Part shown: positions 16,259 through 25,474 of the stretch, piece after piece
Numbering within the stretch: position 1 is the first letter of the stretch
Layout: every line of letters starts with the position of its first letter
Assembly (NCBI RefSeq): GCF_030232885.1
Contig: NZ_JASPGD010000012.1
Location: 1 to 53,438 of the forward strand
Direction: 5' to 3'
Length of the DNA stretch: 53,438 nucleotides
Source: Corynebacterium sp. MSK297
GTDB lineage: Bacteria; Actinomycetota; Actinomycetes; Mycobacteriales; Mycobacteriaceae
The notes under the pieces: model-generated
Told to the model about the DNA's origin: nothing
Databases searched by the model: none
Seen by the model: only the letters and a program-made list of their open reading frames with translations
Translations under genes and position numbers: made by a program

Positions 16259-16264
16259 TAGGCT
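16259..16264 (+). promoter_or_regulatory. Leaderless -10 box TAGGCT of phoH
   Basis: TAGGCT ends 6 nt before the GTG at 16271, the same arrangement as at hemW. No ribosome-binding site is present. Confidence 0.55.
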
Positions 16265-16270
16265 AGCGAC

Positions 16271-17230
16271 GTGCACATTCAAACCCGCAAGATCGACCTG
16301 GACCCCGCTTATGCACGCACAGTGTTAGGCACTACTGATGAAAACCTGCGCGTGCTGGATAACCAGCTGGACGCGGATATTTTTGCCCGTGGCACGATGG
16401 TGAAAATCACCGGCCCGGATTATGAGGTTGCGCGTGCAGTGAAAGCGTTTGACGAATTAGAATCCATGGCACGGCGCGGCCACACCGTCAGCCCTGATGG
16501 TGTAAAGCACGTGTTGTCGCTGTTGAGCGAAGATTCACCGGTCTCTGTTGCCAAGGCACTGGGCGGAAGTATTGTCTCGCGCCGCGGGAAGAAGATTCGC
16601 GCGAAAACCGTTGGCCAGGCTGAATACGTGGATGCGATTGATGAAAACACCATCGTTTTCGGCTTGGGTCCAGCCGGTACCGGAAAGACTTATCTGGCGG
16701 TGGCCAAGGCTGTGCAGGCGCTGCAAAATAAGCAGGTCCAGCGCATTATCCTGACTCGCCCGGCAGTGGAAGCCGGCGAGAAACTGGGCTTTTTGCCGGG
16801 CACGTTGAATGACAAGATTGATCCTTATTTGCGTCCGCTGCATGATGCGTTGCGGGACATGCTGGACCCAGAGGCTATTCCGCGTCTCATGGAAGCCGGG
16901 ATCATTGAGGTGGCCCCGCTGGCCTATATGCGTGGTCGAACGTTGAACGACGCGTTTGTGATCTTGGATGAGGCGCAAAATACCACTCCCGCGCAGATGA
17001 AGATGTTTTTGACACGTTTGGGTTTTGGCACCACTTTCGTGGTTACCGGTGATGAATCCCAGGTTGATCTGCCGCGCGGGCAGAATTCTGGGCTGAAGAC
17101 CGTGCGTCGCATTCTCGGCGGGGTGGAAGGGATTCACTTCGCGGAAATGGGCGCTGGCGATGTTGTGCGCCATGCGTTGGTGGGGCGCATCGTCGATGCT
17201 TATGACTATCACGAGCAGTCGGAAAGCTAA
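16271..17230 (+). CDS. phoH: PhoH-like ATPase (YbeZ type)
   Basis: The 319-residue protein has a KH-like N-terminal part and a P-loop NTPase domain with Walker A GPAGTGKTYLAV and Walker B FVILDEAQNTT, followed by GDESQVDLPRGQNSGL, typical of the YbeZ/PhoH family. It is thought to act in RNA metabolism with the endonuclease YbeY, whose gene follows 69 nt downstream. The GTG start is supported by a leaderless -10 box. The gene order phoH-ybeY is conserved widely in bacteria. Confidence 0.92.
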   Translation: MHIQTRKIDLDPAYARTVLGTTDENLRVLDNQLDADIFARGTMVKITGPDYEVARAVKAFDELESMARRGHTVSPDGVKHVLSLLSEDSPVSVAKALGGSIVSRRGKKIRAKTVGQAEYVDAIDENTIVFGLGPAGTGKTYLAVAKAVQALQNKQVQRIILTRPAVEAGEKLGFLPGTLNDKIDPYLRPLHDALRDMLDPEAIPRLMEAGIIEVAPLAYMRGRTLNDAFVILDEAQNTTPAQMKMFLTRLGFGTTFVVTGDESQVDLPRGQNSGLKTVRRILGGVEGIHFAEMGAGDVVRHALVGRIVDAYDYHEQSES

Positions 17231-17299
17231 CTCTTGATATTGTGCTTCCACGAATCAACGAAGCAGGAACCGTACTAGGAAACCACACAGGATCGGCAG

Positions 17300-17938
17300 A
17301 TGAGTATCGAATTTTTCAATGAGTCTGGCTTTGACGGCATCAACGAAGAAATGTTGTTGGATGTCGCGGGATTCGCACTGGCAGCTATGGACGTGAGCCC
17401 AGATGTGGAAGCCACGATCACGTGTGTTGATGAAGACACCATTGCTGAGCTGCACGTGCATTGGATGAATTTGCCCGGCCCGACGGATGTGATGAGTTTC
17501 CCGATTGATGAGCTCACCCCGGGATTTCATACTCCGCGCCCGGATGGTGAGTCTGCTGGCCCGGCGATGCTCGGCGATATTGTGTTGTGCCCAGAGTTTG
17601 CGCAGAAGCAAGCAGATGCTGGAGGACACAGCTTGGCACACGAGCTTGCACTGTTGACAACGCACTCGTGTTTGCATTTATTGGGGTATGATCATGACAC
17701 CCCGGCCGAGGAAAAGGAGATGTTCGCGCTGCAAAATGAGATTCTCGCGGACTGGTACGACGATGTTGCCCGCCGCGGGAAGAAGTTCCCGCCAAAGCCC
17801 ACTGGTCCCCAGGCCTTCCCCTCGGCGGCTGATCGTGCTCATTTGGATGAACAGTTGGCGGGGACAGCGCTTGCCGACGGCCACATCCCGGCGATCGCGC
17901 AACCACAGGACAAATCTGGCGATAACGAAGAAAACTAA
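17300..17938 (+). CDS. ybeY: Endoribonuclease YbeY (16S rRNA maturation)
   Basis: The 212-residue metalloprotein has the zinc site H-x3-H-x5-H at His122, His126 and His132 ([12 protein letters not shown]), where the usual Gly is replaced by Ser. YbeY acts in 16S rRNA 3'-end maturation and ribosome quality control. An extension of about 50 residues after the catalytic core (from [13 protein letters not shown]) is longer than in enterobacterial YbeY and is low-complexity and charged. The gene follows phoH with a 69-nt gap. In many actinobacteria a CorC-type gene comes next and era after it; here a pyridoxal kinase gene occupies that place. Confidence 0.92.
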   Translation: MSIEFFNESGFDGINEEMLLDVAGFALAAMDVSPDVEATITCVDEDTIAELHVHWMNLPGPTDVMSFPIDELTPGFHTPRPDGESAGPAMLGDIVLCPEFAQKQADAGGHSLAHELALLTTHSCLHLLGYDHDTPAEEKEMFALQNEILADWYDDVARRGKKFPPKPTGPQAFPSAADRAHLDEQLAGTALADGHIPAIAQPQDKSGDNEEN

Positions 17939-17980
17939 TTCAGAATTGCGCGTAATTTCAGGTGAAGAGGTAGCCGTTTT

Positions 17981-18862
17981 ATGAACATGAACACTGTGTT
18001 GTCGATCCAATCGCACGTGAGTTTCGGTCACGTGGGCAACTCCGCAGCGGTGTTTCCGCTGCAGCGTGCTGGCTATGAGGTCTGGCCAGTGCATACCGTG
18101 AATTTCTCCAACCATACTGGTTATGGTGATTGGGGCGGCCCGCTACTTCCGGCAGACCAAGTCGCTGATGTCATCGACGGTCTGGAACGTCGTGAGGCAT
18201 TCGACAAGATTGATGTTATTTTGTCTGGCTACCAGGGCAGCCCAGAGATTGCGGATGTCATCATCGACGCGGTCACGCGTATCAAAAAAGAAAACCCGAA
18301 TGCTATGTATGCCTGCGACCCGGTGATGGGCAATGCGAAATCCGGGTGTTTTGTGGATGATTCGATCCCGCCGCTGCTGCGGGACAAGGTGATTCCGGTG
18401 GCAGATATTGCTACCCCGAATCAGTTTGAGCTTGGTTTTTTGACTGGTAAGCCAGTCGACACGTTTGAGCAAGTTCTCGACGCTGTGCGCGCCTTGCAGG
18501 AGATGGGCCCGCGCGTGGTGTTGGTGACTTCCCTGGTGCGCCCGGAAACAGGTGATGATGTCATTGAAATGCTTGCCGTTGACGGTGATGAGGCCTACCT
18601 GGTGCAAACCCCGTACCTGAATTTCAAACGTAATGGTTCCGGCGATGTTACAGCCGCGCTGTTCAGCGGCCATTACGCCAACCATGGTGAGGCATCGCAA
18701 GCGCTAGAGACCACGGCGGCGTCGGTCTATGAGCTGTTGGAGACCACCTACAAGCGTGGTTCCGCGGAGTTGGATGTGATCTTTGCGCAGGAATGTTTCG
18801 TGGATCCGAAGCAACACTTTGATGTCACAGTCGTGGAAAATTTTCCTACAGGCGGGAAATAA
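17981..18862 (+). CDS. pdxY: Pyridoxal kinase PdxY-like
   Basis: The 293-residue ribokinase-fold enzyme phosphorylates pyridoxal to pyridoxal 5'-phosphate with ATP in the salvage pathway. The N-terminus VLSIQSHVSFGHVGNSAAVF, the substrate segment VHTVNFSNHTGYGDWGG, the region MYACDPVMGNAKSGCF and the ATP-site KRNGSGDVTAALF, which contains the catalytic GSGD, are all characteristic. A second in-frame ATG two codons later could also be used. It lies between ybeY and era with short gaps and may share their transcript. PdxK and PdxY types are hard to separate by eye; length and the GSGD context favour PdxY. Confidence 0.9.
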   Translation: MNMNTVLSIQSHVSFGHVGNSAAVFPLQRAGYEVWPVHTVNFSNHTGYGDWGGPLLPADQVADVIDGLERREAFDKIDVILSGYQGSPEIADVIIDAVTRIKKENPNAMYACDPVMGNAKSGCFVDDSIPPLLRDKVIPVADIATPNQFELGFLTGKPVDTFEQVLDAVRALQEMGPRVVLVTSLVRPETGDDVIEMLAVDGDEAYLVQTPYLNFKRNGSGDVTAALFSGHYANHGEASQALETTAASVYELLETTYKRGSAELDVIFAQECFVDPKQHFDVTVVENFPTGGK

Positions 18863-18865
18863 CTA

Positions 18866-19792
18866 ATGAGTCTCGAAAGCTATCTTGATGTACCGGAAGG
18901 CTTCCGTTCTGGTTTTGTCAGCTTCGTCGGGCGCCCAAATACCGGCAAATCGACGCTGACGAATGCGCTGGTGGGCCAGAAGATCGCCATCACAGCCGAC
19001 CAGCCGGAAACCACTCGCCACGCCATTCGCGGGCTGATCCACCGCGAGGACGCGCAGGTCGTGGTGGTGGATACCCCTGGATTACACCGCCCACGGACAT
19101 TACTGGGTGAGCGTCTGAATGAGTTGGTGAAGGATAATTACTCGGACGTCGATGTGATTGGTTTTACCGTGCCGGCCGACGAGAAAATTGGCCCGGGCGA
19201 TCGCTGGATTCTGGACAATATTCGCAACGTAGCACCGAACGTGCCGATAATCGGGATCGTGACCAAGCTGGATAAGGTGGGCAAGGATACCGTCGGCAAG
19301 CAGCTCATGGCGTTGCACGACATGCTCGGTGGCGATAGCGAAGTGGTTCCGGTTTCTGCGACCAAGCGCACCCAGATTGATGTGTTGACTGATGTGATCG
19401 TGCAGCATTTGCCGGAAGGTCATAAGTTCTATCCGGATGATCACCTGACTGACGACGATAATGCCACCCGTATCAGTGAGCTGATCCGTGAGGCCGCACT
19501 TTCCGGTTTGCGTGATGAGCTTCCGCACTCGGTGGCAGTGGAAATCGACGAAATTCTTCCCGACGAAGACCGCCCGGGTGTCAGCAATGTGCACGCGGTG
19601 TTGTATGTGGAACGCCCTGGCCAAAAGAAAATCATCGAGGGTAAAGATGGCCGGCGCTACGGGCGTATCGTGCATAACGCGCGCAAGCAGATCATCGAGC
19701 TGCTGGGCCATAACGTATTTTTGGATCTGCGCATCAAGGTATTGAAAAACTGGCAGTCGGATCCGAAGTCGCTGGGACGGCTTGGTTTTTAA
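18866..19792 (+). CDS. era: GTPase Era
   Basis: The 308-residue protein has a GTPase domain with G1 GRPNTGKS (residues 22-29), G3 DTPG and G4 TKLD, and a C-terminal KH domain ending with LRIKVLKNWQSDPKSLGRLG, the signature of Era. Era binds the 3' end of 16S rRNA during 30S assembly. It starts 3 nt after the pdxY stop and ends 3 nt before recO, so the three are almost certainly one operon. G1 has Thr where Era usually has Asn-Val/Ala (GRPNVGKS), a common actinobacterial form. Confidence 0.95.
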   Translation: MSLESYLDVPEGFRSGFVSFVGRPNTGKSTLTNALVGQKIAITADQPETTRHAIRGLIHREDAQVVVVDTPGLHRPRTLLGERLNELVKDNYSDVDVIGFTVPADEKIGPGDRWILDNIRNVAPNVPIIGIVTKLDKVGKDTVGKQLMALHDMLGGDSEVVPVSATKRTQIDVLTDVIVQHLPEGHKFYPDDHLTDDDNATRISELIREAALSGLRDELPHSVAVEIDEILPDEDRPGVSNVHAVLYVERPGQKKIIEGKDGRRYGRIVHNARKQIIELLGHNVFLDLRIKVLKNWQSDPKSLGRLGF

Positions 19793-19795
19793 ATA

Positions 19796-20536
19796 GTGGC
19801 ACGGAACAAACCGTATCGCGACGATGCAGTGGTGGTGCGCACGTACGATTTCGGCGAGGCCGACCGCATCATCGTGTTGTTGACCAAGCAGCATGGGGTC
19901 GTCCGCGCAGTGGCCAAGGGTGTGCGGCGGGCGAAGTCTCGTTTTGGTTCGCGCCTGGCGCCTTTTGTGCACTTGAATGTGCAGCTGTATCCCGGACGTA
20001 ACCTGGATACCATTACCGGTGCGGATACGGTCGCGTTTTTCGCCGCCGGAATTATCGATGATTATGAGCGCTATACCGCTGGTTGTGCCATGTTGGAGGC
20101 TGCCGAGCGTTTGTCGCAATCCGACGATGCGTCAATGTTTAGCGCATTGGTGGCGGCTTTGAGTCTGCTTGGCGACGCCCACGATCCGGTCGCGGTGTGT
20201 GATTCGTTTTTATTGCAAGCGATGGATTATGCCGGTTGGGCACCGGTGTTATTCGAGTGCGCGCAGTGTTCTCGGCCCGGCCCGCACCATGCTTTTCACC
20301 CGGGGGTCGGTGGCGCGTGTTGTCATCAGTGTCGGCCGCCAGGTTCGGCGGATATCGCTGAGGAGGTCCTGCACTATATGTGGTTGCTGGCTGGGCGCTA
20401 TTGGGATAAAGCCGCCGAGCTCAGCAGAAGAAATTCGGAAGTGTCCAGTACTGCGCACAGGCTGGTGCGGTGGCATCTGCAGTGGCATATGGAGCGCAAC
20501 GTGACGGCGTTGAGCATCATGGAACAATCTTTGTAA
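19796..20536 (+). CDS. recO: DNA repair protein RecO
   Basis: The 246-residue protein begins with an OB-fold ([20 protein letters not shown], then [20 protein letters not shown]) and carries a zinc finger of the form CAQC...CCHQC near residues 155-180 in the helical C-terminal domain. RecO helps load RecA on gapped DNA with RecR. The start is GTG, 3 nt after era. The era-recO-uppS order is conserved in actinobacteria. Confidence 0.93.
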   Translation: MARNKPYRDDAVVVRTYDFGEADRIIVLLTKQHGVVRAVAKGVRRAKSRFGSRLAPFVHLNVQLYPGRNLDTITGADTVAFFAAGIIDDYERYTAGCAMLEAAERLSQSDDASMFSALVAALSLLGDAHDPVAVCDSFLLQAMDYAGWAPVLFECAQCSRPGPHHAFHPGVGGACCHQCRPPGSADIAEEVLHYMWLLAGRYWDKAAELSRRNSEVSSTAHRLVRWHLQWHMERNVTALSIMEQSL

Positions 20537-20583
20537 GCAATTATTCTTTATAACCAATCATTCCGTGCTCGCTTCCTGCGCAC

Positions 20584-20589
20584 TAGACT
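20584..20589 (+). promoter_or_regulatory. Leaderless -10 box TAGACT of uppS
   Basis: TAGACT ends 8 nt before the ATG at 20598, consistent with a leaderless or near-leaderless transcript, and argues against a longer frame beginning at 20565. Confidence 0.45.
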
Positions 20590-20597
20590 GTCAGGCG

Positions 20598-21335
20598 ATG
20601 AGTATTTTCGACACAGACCACCAGATCCCGCAGCAGTTCATTCCGCGCCATATTGCCCTGGTTATGGACGGCAACGGGCGGTGGGCGCAAGAGCGCGGCA
20701 TGGAGCGAACCGAGGGGCACAAGCGCGGTGAAGCGGTGTTGATGGATGCTGTGGATGCGTGCCTGGAGCTGGGTGTGGAATATCTTTCAGCGTACGCGTT
20801 TTCCACGGAAAACTGGCGTCGTTCTGCTGGTGAGGTTCGTTTTCTCATGGGATTTAACCGCGATGTGTTGCGCCGTCAGCGCGACGTGTTGCATGAAAAA
20901 GGTGTGCGCGTGGTGTGGGCTGGGCGGCGTCCTCGGTTGTGGCGCAGCGTGATTAAAGAGCTGGGTGAGGCCGAGGAATTGACGAAGAACAATACCCGGA
21001 TGACTCTGGTGATGTGCGTCAACTACGGTGGCCGGGCTGAGCTTGCCGATGCCATGCAGCTATTGGGCCGCGATATCGAGGCTGGGAAGCTGCGGGCCAG
21101 CGATATTAATGAGAAAACTATCGGGCGTTATCTTTATGATCCCGGCATGCCGGATGTGGATGTGTTTTTGCGTCCGTCGGGAGAAAAACGCACCTCGAAT
21201 TTCTTGTTGTGGCAATCGGCGTATGCAGAGATGGTGTATCAGGATAAATTGTTTCCTGATTTCACCCCGCAAGATTTATATGACGCTGTGGCGGAATATG
21301 CGCGCCGTGATCGCCGATTCGGAGGCACAAAGTGA
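20598..21335 (+). CDS. uppS: Isoprenyl (decaprenyl/undecaprenyl) diphosphate synthase
   Basis: The 245-residue cis-prenyltransferase adds isopentenyl units to make the long polyprenyl diphosphate carrier used for peptidoglycan and arabinogalactan. It shows [15 protein letters not shown] with the catalytic Asp, [34 protein letters not shown] and the C-terminal RDRRFGG. It is the recO-linked copy, which in Mycobacterium is Rv2361c. The ATG at 20598 is chosen because a TAGACT box sits 8 nt upstream and the protein then starts [16 protein letters not shown]. It overlaps the start of the next gene by 4 nt. Confidence 0.93.
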   Translation: MSIFDTDHQIPQQFIPRHIALVMDGNGRWAQERGMERTEGHKRGEAVLMDAVDACLELGVEYLSAYAFSTENWRRSAGEVRFLMGFNRDVLRRQRDVLHEKGVRVVWAGRRPRLWRSVIKELGEAEELTKNNTRMTLVMCVNYGGRAELADAMQLLGRDIEAGKLRASDINEKTIGRYLYDPGMPDVDVFLRPSGEKRTSNFLLWQSAYAEMVYQDKLFPDFTPQDLYDAVAEYARRDRRFGGTK

Positions 21336-22426
21336 ATCAGCAGCAAGCCCCATCTGAGCAACAACTAGAGCGCTGGCGTAGGTATCTTGCTAATGAGCGC
21401 TCGGAAGCCGAGGTTTATAAAAACCTGGCTGCCAGGCAGAAGAACCCGGAGGATCGTGAGATCCTGACCAAAATTGCGGAAGCGGAATCGCGGCACCAGC
21501 AGTATTGGCGAGACAAATTGGGCGATCAGCTGGGCTCGCCCCGGAAAGCGGATTTCAATACCCGGGCGTTGGGTTTTCTGGCGAAAATCTTTGGATCTGT
21601 GTTTACTCTGGCGCTGATGCAGTCGGCGGAGTCGCGGAGCCCGTATCTTGCCGACGACGATGCTTCTGATCAGTTGGCGATGGATGAGCAAGTTCACGCG
21701 GAAGTGGTGCGCGGGCTGGCCACGCGTTCGCGTGAGCGGATGTCGGGAACGTTCCGGGCCGCAGTCTTTGGCGTTAATGACGGCTTGGTGTCCAACCTGG
21801 CGTTGGTGCTTGGCGTGCTGGGTTCTGGAGTGGGCAGCACAGTGGTGTTGATCACCGGTGTGTCGGGCTTGCTCGCGGGCGCGTTGTCTATGGGAGCCGG
21901 TGAATTTATCTCGGTGAAATCGCAAAACGAGTTGCTGGGGGCGTCTACTCCGCAGACCTCGTCGTCGGCGATGGCGGCGAATGTGGATGTCGAAGCCAAT
22001 GAGTTGGCTTTAGTCTTCCGCGCCCGTGGAATGTCGGAATCGGAAGCGCAGCAGAAAGCTGATCAGTTATTCGCCAAAATTTCGCAGGAGACTGAACCCC
22101 ACGGCGGTACTGTTGTCGAAGATGATGAGTTTGGACAGGTGAAAACATCAGGCGGTGCCTGGGAAGCGGCCATCTCGAGTTTCTTGTTCTTCGCGGGTGG
22201 CGCGCTGTTGCCGATTTTGCCGTTTATTTTCGGAGCTTCCACCAGCCTGGGGGCCGTGATTGCGGTCGTGCTGGTGTCACTGGCGCTGTTGCTCACTGGG
22301 GGAGTAACCGGAATTTTATCGGGCAAACCACCAGCCTGGCGTGCGGTGCGCCAATTACTCATTGGGCTGGGGGCCGCCGGGGTCACGTATCTGCTGGGTC
22401 TTGTCTTTGGCGGGATCGTCGGTTAG
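21332..22426 (+). CDS. Ferritin-like/VIT1 fusion membrane protein (MbfA-like)
   Basis: The 364-residue protein has an N-terminal rubrerythrin/ferritin-like four-helix part (about residues 1-140, with [21 protein letters not shown] and [10 protein letters not shown] supplying Glu and His di-iron ligands) and a C-terminal VIT1/CCC1 membrane domain ([20 protein letters not shown], then [15 protein letters not shown]). Proteins of this design export iron or manganese and protect against peroxide. The GTG start overlaps the stop of uppS by 4 nt, so it is part of the era-recO-uppS transcript. It converges on the zinc regulator gene zur; a shared metal theme is plausible but may be chance synteny. 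Confidence 0.85.
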   Translation: MNQQQAPSEQQLERWRRYLANERSEAEVYKNLAARQKNPEDREILTKIAEAESRHQQYWRDKLGDQLGSPRKADFNTRALGFLAKIFGSVFTLALMQSAESRSPYLADDDASDQLAMDEQVHAEVVRGLATRSRERMSGTFRAAVFGVNDGLVSNLALVLGVLGSGVGSTVVLITGVSGLLAGALSMGAGEFISVKSQNELLGASTPQTSSSAMAANVDVEANELALVFRARGMSESEAQQKADQLFAKISQETEPHGGTVVEDDEFGQVKTSGGAWEAAISSFLFFAGGALLPILPFIFGASTSLGAVIAVVLVSLALLLTGGVTGILSGKPPAWRAVRQLLIGLGAAGVTYLLGLVFGGIVG

Positions 22427-22448
22427 TTGTCGATAAACCCGCTGTGCG

Positions 22449-22889
22449 CTATTGAGTGCTGGCGCTGTCTTGTTTCTTGCTGCAGTCTGCGCAGATGCCG
22501 AAGACTTCGGCATCATGTCCGGTGAGTTGGAAACCATAGTTGGCGACAACGTCTTGTGCCCAGCGTTCTACCGGGCCGCCGTCGATCTCTTCGGTGCGCC
22601 CGCAGCTGGTGCAGACTAAGTGATGGTGGTGATGGTGGGATTCGCAGCTGCGGTACAGCGTTTCGCCGGACGGCATGTGTAGCACGTCCACAGCGTCAAT
22701 TTCGGATAGTGATTGTAGCGTTCGGTAGACCGTCGTCAAGCCAACCTGGCTGTCGCGATGCACTAATTCGTGGTGAATGGTTTTTGCCGATGCAAAGTTG
22801 TCCAGCTCGTTGAGCACCTGGATGACGGCGGTGCGCTGGCGGGTATTGCGGGCGCCTAGCTTCGGGATGGCGGACTGTACGGAAGACAT
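22449..22889 (-). CDS. zur: Zinc uptake regulator Zur (Fur family)
   Basis: The 146-residue Fur-family repressor has the winged helix (RQRTAVIQVLNELDNFASAK, then VGLTTVYRTLQSLSE) and the metal-binding domain with a His run (SHHHHHHLVC) and two CxxC zinc sites (CTSCG and CADCS). Zur represses zinc uptake genes when zinc is plentiful. It follows smtB by 13 nt on the same strand. The smtB-zur pair next to glyS is conserved in Mycobacterium and Corynebacterium, where SmtB controls expression of zur. It converges with the VIT1 gene. Confidence 0.93.
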   Translation of the reverse strand: MSSVQSAIPKLGARNTRQRTAVIQVLNELDNFASAKTIHHELVHRDSQVGLTTVYRTLQSLSEIDAVDVLHMPSGETLYRSCESHHHHHHLVCTSCGRTEEIDGGPVERWAQDVVANYGFQLTGHDAEVFGICADCSKKQDSASTQ

Positions 22890-22902
22890 TGCTCCAGTCT
22901 AT

Positions 22903-23190
22903 TTAAGGAGCGATGCTGGCCGCAATGGCTGCGATATTGAGTGCTTCCCGGCGGGTGAGTTGATAGGTTACTTCGCGTCCGCAGGAGTGCGAAGAGACCA
23001 AGCCGGATTCTTTCAAAATCCGCAAATGCTGGCTCACCAGTGGTTGTGAGCGGCCAAGTTCGCGGACCAATTCGTAGACGCAGCAGTCGCGTTGGCTGAG
23101 GCAGTGCAGAATCTGCAGGCGCAATGGAGAATTTAATGCACGGATAATAGTCGCAGCTGCAGTGGTGTTCGCGATAACGTCGGTGGGCAT
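22903..23190 (-). CDS. smtB: ArsR/SmtB-family zinc-sensing repressor
   Basis: The 95-residue winged-helix protein has the ArsR fold (RALNSPLRLQILHCLSQRDC, then GRSQPLVSQHLRILKESGLV) and a Cys pair in DCCVYEL at the position of the alpha-3 metal motif, plus HSCGREV. In the related M. tuberculosis operon SmtB releases DNA when zinc rises. The ATG at 23190 is chosen because AAGGA lies 6 nt upstream; the GTG one codon earlier is possible. It is promoter-proximal to zur and diverges from glyS. A 14-bp palindrome (23297-23310) in the shared upstream region could be an operator. Confidence 0.9.
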   Translation of the reverse strand: MPTDVIANTTAAATIIRALNSPLRLQILHCLSQRDCCVYELVRELGRSQPLVSQHLRILKESGLVSSHSCGREVTYQLTRREALNIAAIAASIAP

Positions 23191-23296
23191 CACGAGTCCT
23201 TCCTGGTGGGAGCCTATCTAGCGCCAGGGATTTGACGGTAGATAACAATCTCGCCGATAATGGGATCGATCTTCAATAAGTCTCATCTTACTGGTT

Positions 23297-23310
23297 TTCA
23301 GGCGCCTGAA
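23297..23310. promoter_or_regulatory. 14-bp perfect palindrome in the smtB-glyS intergenic region
   Basis: TTCAGGCGCCTGAA is its own reverse complement. It lies about 110 nt upstream of smtB and 220 nt upstream of glyS. It may be an operator for SmtB or another regulator. Distance from smtB is larger than expected for a simple operator, so confidence is limited. Confidence 0.35.
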
Positions 23311-23527
23311 CAAAACTAACCAAGTGTTGCCTTATGTTTGTAAAGGGCATGGTTTTGTCGCTACCCCCATTCGGGGATACTTATGGATTGTGTGATTGGT
23401 CTGGGATGCAACAAAGTGCAACAGAAGTTCTAGGGTCTGGACCACCTAACTCCGGTGCGGTTGGGTGAGCACTGTAGGATGGCCTGCGAGAACTGACTTA
23501 TCCCCTACCAGAGGAGTCCTTGTAACA

Positions 23528-24907
23528 ATGGCGAATGTCATCGACACCGTCGTAAACCTGTGTAAGCGTCGCGGTCTGGTCTATCAAGCAGGTGAAATCT
23601 ATGGCGGCTCGCGCTCGGCATGGGATTACGGCCCGCTCGGCGTCGAATTGAAAGAAAACATCAAGCGCCAGTGGTGGCGTCACATGGTGCAATCCCGCGA
23701 TGACGTCGTCGGTATTGACTCTTCCATCATCCTGCCACGCCAGACCTGGGTCTCGTCCGGGCACGTCGAAGTGTTTACTGACCCGTTGGTGGAATCGCTC
23801 TATACCCACAAACGCTACCGCGCTGACCACCTGCTGGAGGCCTACGAAGAAAAGCACGGCCACCCACCAGAAAACGGTCTGGCAGATATCAACGACCCAG
23901 AGACCGGCCAGCCTGGCAACTGGACTGAGCCACGGGCTTTTTCTGGTCTGCTGAAAACATTCCTCGGCCCAGTCGACGACGAAGAAGGTCTGCACTACCT
24001 GCGCCCAGAAACCGCGCAGGGTATTTTCGTGAACTTCAAGAATGTGCTGACCTCTTCGCGCATGAAGCCACCATTCGGCATCGCGAATATCGGTAAGTCT
24101 TTCCGTAACGAGATCACCCCGGGTAACTTCATCTTCCGCACCCGCGAGTTTGAGCAGATGGAAATGGAGTTTTTCGTCGAGCCAGGCACCGACGAAGAAT
24201 GGCACCAGTATTGGATCGATGACCGCCACCAGTGGTACATTGACCTGGGAATCAAGCCAGAAAACCTGCGTTTGTACGAGCACCCACCAGAGTCGCTGTC
24301 GCACTACTCCAAGCGCACCGTGGACGTGGAGTATGCCTTCGGTTTCCAGGGCTCCAAGTGGGGCGAGCTGGAAGGCGTGGCCAACCGCACTGACTACGAC
24401 CTGCGTGTGCACCAAGAAGGCTCTGGCGAAGACATGTCGTATTTCGACCAGTCGAAAGAAGAGCGCTGGATCCCATACGTCATTGAACCAGCCGCTGGCC
24501 TGGGGCGTTCCATGATGGCTTTTCTTGTCGACGCCTACCACGAAGAAGAAGCCCCGAATGCCAAGGGCGGCACTGACAAGCGCGTCGTCCTGCGGTTGGA
24601 TCGTCGCTTGGCACCAGTCAAGGTCGCGGTTTTGCCGTTGTCCAAGAAGGAAGAACTGACCGGCCCAGCCAAGGAACTGTCGCAGAAGCTGCGCCAGCAC
24701 TGGAATGTTGACTTCGATACTTCCGGTGCTATCGGCCGCCGCTACCGCCGCCACGACGAAATCGGTACGCCGTTCTGTGTGACCTATGACTTCGATTCCC
24801 TGGAAGACGGAGCCGTCACCGTGCGCGAGCGTGACACCATGGAGCAAGAGCGCGTGGCCATCGAGGATCTGGAATCCTACTTGGCTGCACGCCTGGTTGG
24901 CTGCTAA
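23528..24907 (+). CDS. glyS: Glycyl-tRNA synthetase (dimeric type)
   Basis: The 459-residue class II synthetase charges tRNA-Gly. It has the N-terminal motif [18 protein letters not shown] (motif 1 region), motif 2 around [20 protein letters not shown] and motif 3 near [14 protein letters not shown], and the anticodon-binding domain at the C-terminus. The compact length and single chain identify the alpha2 type. The ATG at 23528 is chosen because GAGGAG precedes it; an upstream in-frame GTG at 23465 would place a TAGGAT promoter box (23475-23480) inside the gene. It diverges from smtB-zur, the usual actinobacterial arrangement. Confidence 0.95.
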   Translation: MANVIDTVVNLCKRRGLVYQAGEIYGGSRSAWDYGPLGVELKENIKRQWWRHMVQSRDDVVGIDSSIILPRQTWVSSGHVEVFTDPLVESLYTHKRYRADHLLEAYEEKHGHPPENGLADINDPETGQPGNWTEPRAFSGLLKTFLGPVDDEEGLHYLRPETAQGIFVNFKNVLTSSRMKPPFGIANIGKSFRNEITPGNFIFRTREFEQMEMEFFVEPGTDEEWHQYWIDDRHQWYIDLGIKPENLRLYEHPPESLSHYSKRTVDVEYAFGFQGSKWGELEGVANRTDYDLRVHQEGSGEDMSYFDQSKEERWIPYVIEPAAGLGRSMMAFLVDAYHEEEAPNAKGGTDKRVVLRLDRRLAPVKVAVLPLSKKEELTGPAKELSQKLRQHWNVDFDTSGAIGRRYRRHDEIGTPFCVTYDFDSLEDGAVTVRERDTMEQERVAIEDLESYLAARLVGC

Positions 24908-24951
24908 ACGCTGATAGCCCCGGAAGACGGGCTCGATAGAAAGGCACGCGC

Positions 24952-25464
24952 ATGCGCTATACCAGTTGGGACCGCAATGATCGCAACACCCCGGTGTTGT
25001 TGGAAGAAGACGGGCCGAACCGTCTGGGCGTTTTCAGTGATGAGCTAGCGCGACTCGACGGAACCAACTGGCAGCTGGAGGTGGAGCAATCCCGCGGGAT
25101 TGAAGCCGTGGATGCTGAAACCTCGCAGCTGAAGCTGTCTGTCGATGGCAACCTTGCTCGTGCCCCGCGTTTGCTTGCTCGAGTGGGCGAGCGCGAATTT
25201 ACGTTGCTCAATGAATCCGGTAAGAACTGGATTATTGACGACGAAAACGGTACCAAGGTTGCACAGTTCAGCGGTGCCAACCGGGGCGTTCGCCGCGCCA
25301 TTGTGGAGTTCGATGGAGAACAATCACTGAGCCGGGATGAGATCATCGCGCTGAGTTTTACCGCGCGCATGATCCTGGAATCACGGCTGTCGTCATCGGC
25401 AGTCGGCATTATCGCCACGTTGGTGCTGTGCACGATCGTGGCGATTCTCACGTTTTTGTTCTAG
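24952..25464 (+). CDS. Membrane-anchored protein, unknown function
   Basis: The 170-residue product starts MRYTSWDRNDRNTPVLLEED. The first 140 residues look like a beta-rich soluble domain (WIIDDENGTKVAQFSG, then AIVEFDGEQSLSRDEIIALS), and the C-terminal hydrophobic stretch VGIIATLVLCTIVAILTFLF is a tail-type membrane anchor. The start follows GAAAGGC at 9 nt. It lies 44 nt after glyS and may share its transcript. No family is recognised. It converges with the TPM-domain gene. Confidence 0.6.
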   Translation: MRYTSWDRNDRNTPVLLEEDGPNRLGVFSDELARLDGTNWQLEVEQSRGIEAVDAETSQLKLSVDGNLARAPRLLARVGEREFTLLNESGKNWIIDDENGTKVAQFSGANRGVRRAIVEFDGEQSLSRDEIIALSFTARMILESRLSSSAVGIIATLVLCTIVAILTFLF

Positions 25465-25474
25465 CTTTCTTATC

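Noticed and set aside
23498..24847. Long minus-strand frame opposite glyS
   Set aside because: It is a shadow of a well-conserved synthetase gene; composition and motifs are not protein-like and no start signal is present. The same holds for long antisense frames opposite dnaJ, the oxidoreductase and aceE.
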